Source: ZCTH02-B3 sp036563895 (lineage in GTDB: Bacteria > Bacillota > Bacilli > Paenibacillales > Paenibacillaceae). From it: a stretch of 25,544 nucleotides of DNA. The stretch is from the NCBI GenBank assembly GCA_036563895.1, contig DATCLN010000012.1, forward strand, positions 1 to 25,544, in the 5' to 3' direction. Shown piece by piece: positions 1-6,670 of this stretch (position 1 is its first letter; each line of letters starts with the position of its first letter). The position numbers and the translations under genes are program-made. Below the pieces are notes generated by a model. That model had not been told where the DNA came from. It searched no databases and was given only the letters and a program-made list of their open reading frames with translations.

Positions 1-497
1 CCTCCCTCCTCCGCCCGCAACCGATAGACGGAAGCCTGGACAGGAGACTCGCCAAGGCCGGGCCATGGTTCCGGCGGGGCCTGGTGCACGACGCGCAGCC
101 CGTCCCCGTCCCATTCCCGCTCCGGAGCGGGTCCGCCCTGCACGCCGCGCAGCGTCAGCGTGCCGGTGACGTTCAGGGTGCGGCCGGACACCAAGTCCAC
201 GTCGAATTGTTCCACGTCGACGGTGAGCTCCTCCAGCCTGCCCACCCGGTACATCGGCAGCGAAATTTCCATCGGAATCCAGTGTTCCAGCTGGCGGAGG
301 GGAGATTCGGCGCTTTCGCCCCGGTAAACGCCCGTCAGCAGCAGATGGCCGCGTATCTGCACATGATCCTCTCCGGGCAGGGTCTGCATATGGGGAATGA
401 GCTCGAGTTCCTCAAGCTCCTGAAGGGAGGAAATTTCCTCCGGCAATTGCACCCGCTCGTAAATCTCGAAGCGAAGTTTGTCCAACGCTTCCGTCAC
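1..497 (-). CDS. SpoVID-like spore morphogenesis protein, N-terminal part (cut by window edge)
   Basis: A reading frame on the minus strand runs without stop from a GTG at 497 to the window edge, giving 165 codons. An AAGGAGG ribosome binding site at 505-511 lies 7 nt before the GTG. The protein starts MTEALDKLRFEIYERVQLPE. It continues with an acidic stretch, a segment HVQIRGHLLLTGVY, and a later block with PMEISLPMYRVGRLEELTVDV and SGRTLNVTGTLTLRGV. This order matches my memory of the N-terminal beta-rich domain of SpoVID, which anchors spore coat proteins around the forespore. The LysM domain expected at the C-terminus would lie outside the window. In Bacillus, spoVID follows the early hem genes; that cannot be checked here. 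The assignment rests on pattern recall, not a search. Confidence 0.7.
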   Translation of the reverse strand, partial: MTEALDKLRFEIYERVQLPEEISSLQELEELELIPHMQTLPGEDHVQIRGHLLLTGVYRGESAESPLRQLEHWIPMEISLPMYRVGRLEELTVDVEQFDVDLVSGRTLNVTGTLTLRGVQGGPAPEREWDGDGLRVVHQAPPEPWPGLGESPVQASVYRLRAEEG

Positions 498-665
498 GAA
501 GGATCCTCCTTTCGGACGCGATCCCCTTTTCGCCCGGCGGGGACCGCCGTACAACTCCTTCCCTATGTATATGTATGCCGGTGCGCCCATCGCATGACGG
601 GTCGTTGATTTCTCCCGCCATCTTTTCTATGATGAAAAAAACGAAAAAGGAGGACGCGCGCCGCT
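498..665. promoter_or_regulatory. Divergent intergenic region between the SpoVID-like gene and the small membrane protein gene
   Basis: The 168-nt spacer holds the start signals of both flanking genes. The plus-strand sigma-A-like promoter is listed separately. On the minus strand, CATACATA at 570-577 resembles the -10 box of the mother-cell factor sigma E, which drives spoVID in Bacillus. I could not find a convincing -35 element at the right distance, so this is only suggestive. Confidence 0.4.
605..633 (+). promoter_or_regulatory. Sigma-A-type promoter for the 666-3471 gene group
   Basis: TTGATT at 605-610 and TATGAT at 628-633 are separated by exactly 17 nt. They match the consensus at 4 of 6 and 5 of 6 positions. 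Transcription would begin near 640, just before the ribosome binding site of the small membrane protein gene. Confidence 0.6.
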
Positions 666-866
666 TTGGACGCATCCGCCAGCCTGATGTTCATCCTGTC
701 CGCCTTCGCCCTGGCGGCCATCCTGATCATGCGGCGGGACAGCATCCCCCCGAGGCTGCGCAGGGGAATGGCGATTTTCACCCTCGTGCTCGTGACACTG
801 GCTTTCATCCTGCTCGTCTACAGCCTCTGGACCGCCGGCGGGACGGCCGGCACGGATTCCCGATAA
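666..866 (+). CDS. Small two-helix membrane protein, unknown function
   Basis: This 66-residue protein starts at a TTG (666) preceded by AAAAAGGAGG at 644-653. The 12-nt spacing is a little long, but an in-frame ATG at 687 has no ribosome binding site. Two hydrophobic segments are visible: about residues 5-22 (ASLMFILSAFALAAILIM) and about 36-56 (AIFTLVLVTLAFILLVYSLW). A short basic loop (RRDSIPPRLRRG) joins them and a polar tail follows. This is a helical hairpin with no recognised domain. A good promoter lies directly upstream, and the gene sits ahead of pepF on the same strand. I do not recognise the family. Confidence 0.6.
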   Translation: MDASASLMFILSAFALAAILIMRRDSIPPRLRRGMAIFTLVLVTLAFILLVYSLWTAGGTAGTDSR

Positions 867-889
867 ACCTTCCGAAGGCGGGCCATACT

Positions 890-914
890 GGAGACGGAAA
901 TCATTTCCGTTTCC
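890..914 (+). promoter_or_regulatory. Near-perfect 25-nt palindrome upstream of pepF
   Basis: The left arm GGAGACGGAAAT (890-901) and the right arm ATTTCCGTTTCC (903-914) pair at all 12 positions, one of them a G-U pair, around a single central C. No T-run follows on either strand, so it does not look like an intrinsic terminator. It could be an operator or an RNA hairpin just upstream of the GGGAGG/GTG start signal at 915-932. Confidence 0.5.
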
Positions 915-1127
915 GGGAGGGTCCGCATCGTGCGCAAACGATTTTTGCCGTGCGCCTTGATCCTGCTTTCGTTTTTTTCTTTGCCGCCGGTTTCGGTCGT
1001 TTTGCCGCGGGCATCGCTTCCGTCCTCCGTCCCGGCCGCCGGGGATGCGGAAGAACCGGTCCGTCTGTACGGGGATGCGATCGCGCCGGCGCGGAAACCA
1101 TCCGAGGTCCGAAGGAGGAACCACCCG

Positions 1128-2918
1128 ATGAGCCAGTTGCCCAAACGCCAGGACGTACCGCCGGAATACCGCTGGAGACTCGAAGATCTGTATCCGGATC
1201 AGTCCGCCTGGGACAGGGAATACGACGCCGTCAAGGCCCGCCTTGGCGACATCACCGCCTTCCGGGGCCGATTGAAGGACGCGGACACGATCCGCGCCTG
1301 CTTCGAGCTGGAAGACGAACTCTCCCTCGCGGTGGAACGCCTGTACGTGTACGCCAACATGAAACACCACGAGGACATGGGAGATCCGGTCTACCAGGCC
1401 CTTTCCGACAAATCCAAGAAGCTGAGCGTCGAAGTCAACGAGGCCTTGTCCTTCATCGCGCCGGAAATCCTCTCCCTCAGCGAGGAGCAGCTGCGGGGAC
1501 TCGTCGATGAACCGAAACTGGCCAAGTACCGGCACACCCTGGAGGAACTGCTCCGCCAGAAGCCGCACGTGCTGTCCGAAAGCGAGGAAGCCCTGCTGGC
1601 CCAGGCGGGCAACATCGCCCAGGCGCCGGGCACGATTTTCGGCATCATGAACAACGCCGACCTGAAATTCCCGACCATCCGGGACGAGCACGGCCAGGAA
1701 GTGGAGCTGACCCACGGGCGCTACATCCAGTTCCTCGAAAGCCGCAACCGGGACGTGCGCCGCGCGGCGTTCCAGGCGATGTACGATACATACGGCAAAT
1801 GGCGCAACACCCTCGCCGCCATGCTGAACGCCAACGTCACGAAGAACCTGTTTTACGCCCGTGCCCGCAAATACCCGTCCGCCCTGGAAATGTCCCTTTT
1901 TGCCGACAACATTCCGGTCAGCGTTTACGACAACCTGATCGACACGATCCATCGCCACCTGCCCCTCATGTACCGCTACATGAGTCTGCGCAAGCGGCTG
2001 CTCGGCGTCGACGAGCTGCACATGTACGACCTGTTCGCGCCGCTGACGGACGAGGTGGACATGAACATTCCCTACGACAAGGCGAAGGAGCTCGTGCTGG
2101 AAGGGCTGTCCCCCCTCGGCGAAGATTATCTGCGGGTGCTGCGGGAAGGGTTTTCGGGCGGCTGGATCGACGTGTACGAAAACCAGGGCAAGCGCAGCGG
2201 CGCCTACAGCTGGGGCGCCTACGGCACCCATCCGTACGTTTTGCTCAACCACAAGGACAACCTGGACAGCGTGTTTACGTTGGCCCACGAAATGGGACAC
2301 GCGCTCCATTCGTATTTTTCCGACGGGAACAACGACTACCGCAACGCGCAATATCCGATCTTCCTGGCGGAAGTGGCATCGACGCTCAACGAGGCCCTGC
2401 TCATCCGGCACCTGCTGAACCGGACGGACAACCCGAAGGAAAAGCTGTACCTGCTCAGCTACTACGCCAACCAGTTCCGCACGACGGTGTTCCGGCAGAC
2501 GATGTTTGCGGAATTCGAAAAAATCATCCACCAAAAGGCGGAAAGCGGGGACTCGCTCACCCCGCAGGAGCTGTGCTCCATCTACTACGACCTGAACAAA
2601 AAGTACTACGGCGACGACGTGGTGGTGGACAGGGAGATCGAAATGGAATGGGCGCGCATCCCCCATTTCTACTCGAGCTTCTACGTCTACAAGTACGCCA
2701 CCGGCTTCTCCGCGGCGACCAGCTTCGCCCGGCAGATCCTGGAAGAGGGACGGCCCGCGGTGGAGCGCTACATGGGCTTCCTGAAAAGCGGCGGCAGCGA
2801 CTATCCCATCAACATCCTGAAGAAAGCCGGCGTCGACATGTCCACGCCCAAGCCGATTGAACAGGCGATGCAGGTGTTCGAGGAAGTGCTGGACGAAATG
2901 GAAAGGCTGACGGCATGA
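1128..2918 (+). CDS. pepF: Oligoendopeptidase F (M3 family zinc metallopeptidase)
   Basis: The 596-residue product has the usual length of oligoendopeptidase F, a cytosolic zinc peptidase that cleaves short peptides. The M3 zinc motif is HEMGH at residues 387-391 (H387, E388, H391), with the third ligand E415 in FLAEVASTLNEA. The chosen start is ATG 1128, with AAGGAGG at 1112-1118 and 9-nt spacing. It gives MSQLPKRQDVPPEYRWRLED, the normal N-terminus of the family. The frame stays open upstream to a GTG at 930 that has its own GGGAGG site; that extension would add a signal-peptide-like segment (see findings). The bstA-like gene begins 13 nt after the stop, so the two are probably cotranscribed. 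The assignment is secure; only the start is debatable. Confidence 0.96.
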   Translation: MSQLPKRQDVPPEYRWRLEDLYPDQSAWDREYDAVKARLGDITAFRGRLKDADTIRACFELEDELSLAVERLYVYANMKHHEDMGDPVYQALSDKSKKLSVEVNEALSFIAPEILSLSEEQLRGLVDEPKLAKYRHTLEELLRQKPHVLSESEEALLAQAGNIAQAPGTIFGIMNNADLKFPTIRDEHGQEVELTHGRYIQFLESRNRDVRRAAFQAMYDTYGKWRNTLAAMLNANVTKNLFYARARKYPSALEMSLFADNIPVSVYDNLIDTIHRHLPLMYRYMSLRKRLLGVDELHMYDLFAPLTDEVDMNIPYDKAKELVLEGLSPLGEDYLRVLREGFSGGWIDVYENQGKRSGAYSWGAYGTHPYVLLNHKDNLDSVFTLAHEMGHALHSYFSDGNNDYRNAQYPIFLAEVASTLNEALLIRHLLNRTDNPKEKLYLLSYYANQFRTTVFRQTMFAEFEKIIHQKAESGDSLTPQELCSIYYDLNKKYYGDDVVVDREIEMEWARIPHFYSSFYVYKYATGFSAATSFARQILEEGRPAVERYMGFLKSGGSDYPINILKKAGVDMSTPKPIEQAMQVFEEVLDEMERLTA

Positions 2919-2931
2919 GGAGGAGAAACGC

Positions 2932-3471
2932 ATGACGAACGAAGAACTGGAAACGCTCAAGTATCCCGTCGGAAAGTTCTCCAGGCCGGGCAGGCTGGAC
3001 GCCGCGGAGCGGGACCGGCTCATGGCGGAATTTGCCCTGTGCCCGGCGAAGCTGAGGGAAGCCGTGGCGGGGCTGGGCGATGAGCAGCTGGCGACCCCGT
3101 ACCGGCCGGGAGGATGGACGGTGCGCCAGGTGGTGCATCACATCGCGGACACCGCGATGCAAATCTATACGCGGGTCAAGCTGGCGCTGACGGAAGAGCG
3201 GCCGACCATCCGCACGTTCAATCAGGACGGTTGGGCGGAGCTGGTCGACAGCAAGGTGTACGGCATCGAGGATACGCTGGTGCTGCTGGAAGCCCTGTTC
3301 AGGCGCTGGGAACGCCTGTGGCGCTCGCTGGGCGAAGCGGATTTCGGGCGCGAATTCATCCATCCGGTGAGCGGCGTCTGGACGGTGGACGACGCCCTGG
3401 CGGCTTCCGTCTGGCACACGCGCCACCATACGGAGCAAATCGCCTCGCTGCGCCGCCGCATGGGCTGGTGA
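2932..3471 (+). CDS. bstA: BstA/YfiT-like DinB-family protein, putative bacillithiol S-transferase
   Basis: This 179-residue DinB-fold protein resembles Bacillus subtilis YfiT (BstA) along its whole length. Shared segments include the early YPVGKF, PYRPGGWTVRQVVHHIAD (residues 56-73), the RVKLALTEE region and the WHTRHH segment near the end. The expected metal ligands are present: H70 in the HH pair, then H162 and H166 in the HxxxH motif. Family members bind a divalent metal and transfer bacillithiol to electrophiles; some are annotated only as metal-dependent hydrolases. The ATG follows an AGGAGGAG site in the short gap after pepF, and a strong terminator follows the stop. The family assignment is strong. 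Bacillithiol as the actual substrate is inferred. Confidence 0.88.
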   Translation: MTNEELETLKYPVGKFSRPGRLDAAERDRLMAEFALCPAKLREAVAGLGDEQLATPYRPGGWTVRQVVHHIADTAMQIYTRVKLALTEERPTIRTFNQDGWAELVDSKVYGIEDTLVLLEALFRRWERLWRSLGEADFGREFIHPVSGVWTVDDALAASVWHTRHHTEQIASLRRRMGW

Positions 3472-3479
3472 CGCTCAAG

Positions 3480-3516
3480 GGCCCGCTCCCCTTTTTCGGG
3501 AGAGCGGGCCTTCTTT
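3480..3516 (+). terminator. Rho-independent terminator after bstA
   Basis: A GC-rich stem pairs GGCCCGCTCCC (3480-3490) with GGGAGAGCGGGCC (3498-3510) across a short T-rich loop, with a small bulge. TTCTTTTT follows. It starts 9 nt after the bstA stop. Confidence 0.9.
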
Positions 3517-3582
3517 TTGTCTGCGGGGCCGCTTCCGGGGCGGATGTCATGGCGCGCGCCTCGCAATTCTTGCCGCAGGATG

Positions 3583-4347
3583 TCACCGGGGAGGCGGCGC
3601 GCCGCCCGCGAACACCCTGGGCCCCCTCGGCTGGGAACCGTCCGCGTCCGGTTCAAGCGTGATCCCGATGGCATCGAACGAGAAGCTTTCGGAGCGGATC
3701 GGCACGGTCAGCACGCCGACGCCCCGTTCGTCGCTGACCCGGAAGGTGCCGGCGCTGCGGCGCTCGCTGCCGCTGACCAGCCATACCTGGTACGCTTCGC
3801 TTCCGGTCGTCTGGCGGGCGCCGAACACGTAGACGATGAACTGCTTCGACCCGCCCTGCCGGACGACGCAGGCGATGCCGTAACCGTGATCCTGCGCCCC
3901 TTCCGCCGGCTGGAGCGGAACGCTCCACTCCATCTCCGCCACCGGGATGGCCGCCGGCAGATCCGGCGGGAACGGCGCGGTATCCCTGCGGAAAAGGTCG
4001 GCGATGCTCCCCCACAGAAATCCGCCCGCCACCAACAGGAAGGCCGCCGCAATAACGGCCGCGGACGCCAGCCGCGCCCGCCGGCCCGCCAACCGCCAGG
4101 TCCCGGGAGCGGGCTTCCCCTCCAGCACGTCCAAAGCCGCGAACACCTGGCGTTTCAGGTCTCGGGGCGGTTTTATCCGTTCCATTTCAAATGGCAGCGC
4201 CTCCCATGCGGCCGAAAGCGTCTCGACTTCCCGGCGGCAATCTTCGCAATCCGGCAAATGGCGTTCAAAAGCCTCGCGGTCTTCCGGGCCGATTTCCCCC
4301 GTCACGTACTCCAGCAGGCGATCGCAGATCGGATGCGGTCCGGTCAT
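3583..4347 (-). CDS. Membrane anti-sigma factor, zinc-binding (ZAS) N-terminus and RskA-like C-terminus
   Basis: The 254-residue protein begins MTGPHPICDRLLEYVTGEIG and carries HLPDCEDC, the HxxxCxxC motif of zinc-associated anti-sigma domains (H30, C34, C37). A single membrane segment follows at about residues 89-111 (LASAAVIAAAFLLVAGGFLW). The outer region contains YQVWLVSGSERRSAGTFRVSDERG, typical of RskA-type anti-sigma factors. The ATG (4347) overlaps the sigma-factor stop as ATGA, which indicates translational coupling and supports a partner relationship. Its role would be to hold the sigma factor at the membrane until an extracytoplasmic signal arrives. A longer upstream reading frame is only a shadow of the sigma gene. 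The signal is unknown. Confidence 0.88.
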   Translation of the reverse strand: MTGPHPICDRLLEYVTGEIGPEDREAFERHLPDCEDCRREVETLSAAWEALPFEMERIKPPRDLKRQVFAALDVLEGKPAPGTWRLAGRRARLASAAVIAAAFLLVAGGFLWGSIADLFRRDTAPFPPDLPAAIPVAEMEWSVPLQPAEGAQDHGYGIACVVRQGGSKQFIVYVFGARQTTGSEAYQVWLVSGSERRSAGTFRVSDERGVGVLTVPIRSESFSFDAIGITLEPDADGSQPRGPRVFAGGAPPPR

Positions 4348-4913
4348 CGCCACCCCTCCTCCGCCGGCAAATGCTTGCGCAACACTTTCAAGGTCTGATG
4401 AAGCCGGCTTTTGATGGTGCCGAGCGGTTGCCCGTACAGCTCCGCCAGTTCCCTCAGGCTGTAACCCTGCCAGTAGAAATGCTCGAGAAGCTGAATCTGC
4501 TGCGCCGAAAGATGACGGAAAGCCTCCCGGATCTGCCTGCGGAACGCGCCACGGATGGCCCGGTCTTCGGGGGATTCCGACCGGTCGGGGACCCGTTCCA
4601 GCATCTCCGGTTCCGGCCGGACCAGGTGCGCGGATTCCTTCCGGAGACGCCGCTGGCGATCGATCACCATGTTGCGGGTGATGGCCAGAATCCAGCTGGA
4701 GAAGCGGCCTTTTTCCGGCGCGTATTCCGATTCGGTTGTCCAAAGGCGCAGAAACACCGCCTGTACGATCTCGCGGGCGGCCCCTTCGTCCCGCAGGGAT
4801 CGCCAGGCGTGTGAATACACCAGTTCCGCGTAGCGGTCGTACAGCTCGGACAGCGCCTGCCGCTGTCTTTGCCTGACCAGCTTCATCAGTTCGCCGTCCG
4901 GCAAGTTACGCAT
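4344..4913 (-). CDS. ECF-type RNA polymerase sigma factor
   Basis: This 189-residue protein has the two-domain layout of an ECF sigma factor. Region 2 covers ELYDRYAELVYSHAWRSL through GRFSSWILAITRNMVIDRQRR. Region 4 covers FRHLSAQQIQLLEHFYWQGY and the helix-turn-helix ELAELYGQPLGTIKSRLHQ. The ATG at 4913 follows GGAGGAAG at a normal distance. The gene lies between the upstream cupredoxin lipoprotein gene (33-nt gap) and the overlapping anti-sigma gene, all on the minus strand. This order suggests one transcript in which the sigma factor may activate its own operon. I could not locate a convincing ECF promoter upstream of the cupredoxin gene. Confidence 0.94.
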   Translation of the reverse strand: MRNLPDGELMKLVRQRQRQALSELYDRYAELVYSHAWRSLRDEGAAREIVQAVFLRLWTTESEYAPEKGRFSSWILAITRNMVIDRQRRLRKESAHLVRPEPEMLERVPDRSESPEDRAIRGAFRRQIREAFRHLSAQQIQLLEHFYWQGYSLRELAELYGQPLGTIKSRLHQTLKVLRKHLPAEEGWR

Positions 4914-4946
4914 CGGCCTTCCTCCAGCGTCGCCGCGTTTTCCCGC

Positions 4947-5630
4947 TCACTTGACCACGACGGTGCCCCTCATGTTCGGATGGGGAATGCAATAGTAGGG
5001 AAACTCCCCTGCTTCATCAAAGGTGATCACCGCATCTTCGTCCCGGCCCAGCAAGCCCGTGTCGAAGGAGCCGTCGTCCGCCGTGGCCGTGTGGCCCACG
5101 CGGTCCCGGTTGATGAACCGGACGGAATCCCCGACGTTGATCTCCACCGTCTCCGGCGAATAGGCGAAATTCCGGATTTCCACCACGACCGTCTTCGGTT
5201 CGGGCGATTGCTCCGGCGGTTCGGACGGCGTCGCGCTTGGCGAAGGCGACGGCGTTTCGGACGGCGACGACGAAGGCGAGGCCGACGGTGACGGCGATGG
5301 CGACACCGACGGCGAAGGCGACGCCGATGGCGATGGCGACGCCGATGGCGATGGCGACGCCGACGGCGACGGAGACGCCGGCTGCGACGGCGAGGCCGAC
5401 GGTGACGGAGACGCGGACGGAGACTCCGACGGCGAAGCCGAAGGCGTGTCCGACGGCGATGGCGACGGCGACGACGTTGCCGGCGCGGACGCTTCCGCGC
5501 TCGGGGACGCGGAGGGCGTCCCGGAAGCGGCGTTGTCCGCCCGGGAGCCGAAACCGCAGGCGGCCAGCAGCATCGCGGTCGCGATGAGCAGGATTCCGGC
5601 GGCGACAAGTGATCGACGCAAGTTCCTCAC
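4947..5630 (-). CDS. Lipoprotein cupredoxin (plastocyanin-like) with Ser/Pro-rich stalk
   Basis: The 227-residue product has a lipoprotein signal ending in LLAAC, a Ser/Pro-rich low-complexity stalk at about residues 36-145, and a C-terminal single-copper domain. Type-1 copper ligands are visible as H180 (VGHTATA), C214, H217 and M220 (YYCIPHPNM). The protein is probably anchored to the outer face of the membrane, where it would carry electrons or bind copper. The first possible start is GTG 5630, but the GAGGGG site overlaps it. TTG 5621 (MRRSLVAAGILL) is better spaced and may be the true start. It heads a unit with the ECF sigma and anti-sigma genes, suggesting a copper- or redox-linked envelope response (inference). 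Confidence 0.88.
   Translation of the reverse strand: MRNLRRSLVAAGILLIATAMLLAACGFGSRADNAASGTPSASPSAEASAPATSSPSPSPSDTPSASPSESPSASPSPSASPSQPASPSPSASPSPSASPSPSASPSPSVSPSPSPSASPSSSPSETPSPSPSATPSEPPEQSPEPKTVVVEIRNFAYSPETVEINVGDSVRFINRDRVGHTATADDGSFDTGLLGRDEDAVITFDEAGEFPYYCIPHPNMRGTVVVK
5217..5510 (-). repeat. Degenerate hexanucleotide repeat encoding the (Ser-Pro)n stalk
   Basis: About 290 nt consist of imperfect repeats built on GACGGC, GATGGC and GAGGCC units. In the minus frame they encode alternating SPSPSAS and SPSE blocks of the cupredoxin lipoprotein stalk. Such tracts can vary in length by slippage between strains. Confidence 0.85.
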
Positions 5631-5866
5631 CCCTCATTTTACGAAAATTTTTCCGGCAGCAAAGTTCCCGTGTCCATTCCTGAATAACGCCCGCCGGCGG
5701 ATTCCGGTTTGACGGCGGCAACATTTTTTTGGCCGGAAAAGGGAAAAACGGTTGGAAAGGAAACGGCAGGCAACCGGGAAGGCCGAACGAACCAGAAAAA
5801 ACGAAAAAAAAGAAACGCCCCATCGGGCGAGGTGCAACATACGGCGACGATTCCGCGGGGCAGCCG
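5631..5866. other. Intergenic region between the cupredoxin and GDPD genes
   Basis: This 236-nt AT-richer stretch contains the terminator of the capA-GDPD unit (5798-5829) and must hold the promoter of the cupredoxin/sigma unit. On the minus strand GGAAC (5664-5668) and CGTA (5640-5643) look like ECF promoter halves. They are 20 nt apart, too far for a normal ECF promoter. No gene is seen. Confidence 0.5.
5798..5829 (-). terminator. Rho-independent terminator after the GDPD gene
   Basis: On the minus strand CGCCC (5825-5829) pairs with GGGCG (5816-5820) around a 4-nt loop. TTTCTTTTTTTTCG follows. The stem is short but the T-run is long. It lies 37 nt beyond the GDPD stop. Confidence 0.75.
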
Positions 5867-6670
5867 TCAGGACGCCGATTGTTCCGCAAGAGGCCGGTCT
5901 CCGGCTTCGGCCGGCCCCCGCACGACCGCAAACCAGCGGTCCGGATGGTTGGTGCACACCAGAAACGGTTCCGGCATCGCCACAAGGCGAACAAGATCGC
6001 GCAGCCGGTTGACCGTCCAGGCCATCACGTCCACGCCGTGCCGGGCGCATTCCGCCAGAGCCGCGGGGTTCAGGCGGCGGTAGTAAAGGGAAAGGAACGA
6101 CACGCCCATTTTGCGCAGGATGCCGGCCAAGCCCGGCACGTACCTTTTCGCGACCAGGCCGAGGCGGAGTTCCGGCGCGTGCCACCGCAAATCGCCGAGG
6201 CAGACGGGATCGGAGGAAGTGACAACGACCTCGTCCGTCAGGCGCGCCGTCCTCAGGACGTCCGCCGTGGCGCGGGCAAGCCGTTCGATGCCGTCGCGTT
6301 CCGTTTCGTCCGTTTTCAGCTCGATGTTGAGCCGGCACCGCCCGGCGGCCAGCGCCAGCACTTCCTCCAGCGTCGGCACCGGCTCTCCCGCAAACGAAGG
6401 ATGAAACCAGCCGCCCGCGTCGAGACGGGCCAATTCCCGCGCCGTACGGTCGGCGACGCGGCCCTTGCCGTCCGTCGTGCGATTTAGCGTCGGATCATGG
6501 ATGACCACCGGCACTCCGTCCTTGGACAGGCGGACGTCCAGCTCGATCCACTGCACCGAAGGCTCCGCCAGGGCCATCCGGAACGCGGCCAGGGTGTTTT
6601 CCGGCGCCTTGCCGGACCAGCCGCGGTGGGCGACACACGGGTGGCACTCCAAGCCGCCGCGCTCCGTCAT
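5867..6670 (-). CDS. Glycerophosphodiester phosphodiesterase (GDPD family)
   Basis: The 267-residue protein carries the full GDPD signature. It has HRG (H15, R16) with PENT (E24, N25), IELDVRLSKDG (E43, D45), IHDPTLNRTTDG (H58) and the late substrate-strand motifs NIELK and VMAWTVN. These enzymes hydrolyse glycerophosphodiesters to sn-glycerol 3-phosphate and an alcohol. No signal peptide is evident, so it is probably cytosolic. The ATG overlaps the stop of the upstream CapA-family gene (ATGA), so the two are translated from one message. A terminator follows. Its natural substrate could be lipid or teichoic-acid fragments; the sequence does not tell. Confidence 0.93.
   Translation of the reverse strand: MTERGGLECHPCVAHRGWSGKAPENTLAAFRMALAEPSVQWIELDVRLSKDGVPVVIHDPTLNRTTDGKGRVADRTARELARLDAGGWFHPSFAGEPVPTLEEVLALAAGRCRLNIELKTDETERDGIERLARATADVLRTARLTDEVVVTSSDPVCLGDLRWHAPELRLGLVAKRYVPGLAGILRKMGVSFLSLYYRRLNPAALAECARHGVDVMAWTVNRLRDLVRLVAMPEPFLVCTNHPDRWFAVVRGPAEAGDRPLAEQSAS

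Noticed and set aside
930..1110. Small basic protein on the minus strand opposite the pepF leader
   Set aside because: The frames here are rich in Arg, Pro and Lys with no start signal, as expected from antisense GC-rich sequence.
627..3023. Open minus-strand frame of 798 codons across pepF
   Set aside because: It mirrors the pepF coding strand, is rich in His, Arg and Gln without domain features, and arises from the codon bias of a GC-rich gene.
3583..4743. 386-codon start for the anti-sigma protein
   Set aside because: The first 130 or so codons overlap the sigma gene in another frame. The ATGA overlap and a good ribosome binding site place the start at 4347.
5217..5510. Repeat tract as a CRISPR array
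   Set aside because: The units are 6-nt degenerate codon repeats inside one open frame, with no spacers.
5640..5668. ECF promoter (GGAAC and CGTA) upstream of the cupredoxin gene
   Set aside because: The two elements are 20 nt apart, whereas ECF promoters usually have 15-17 nt, so autoregulation cannot be claimed from it.
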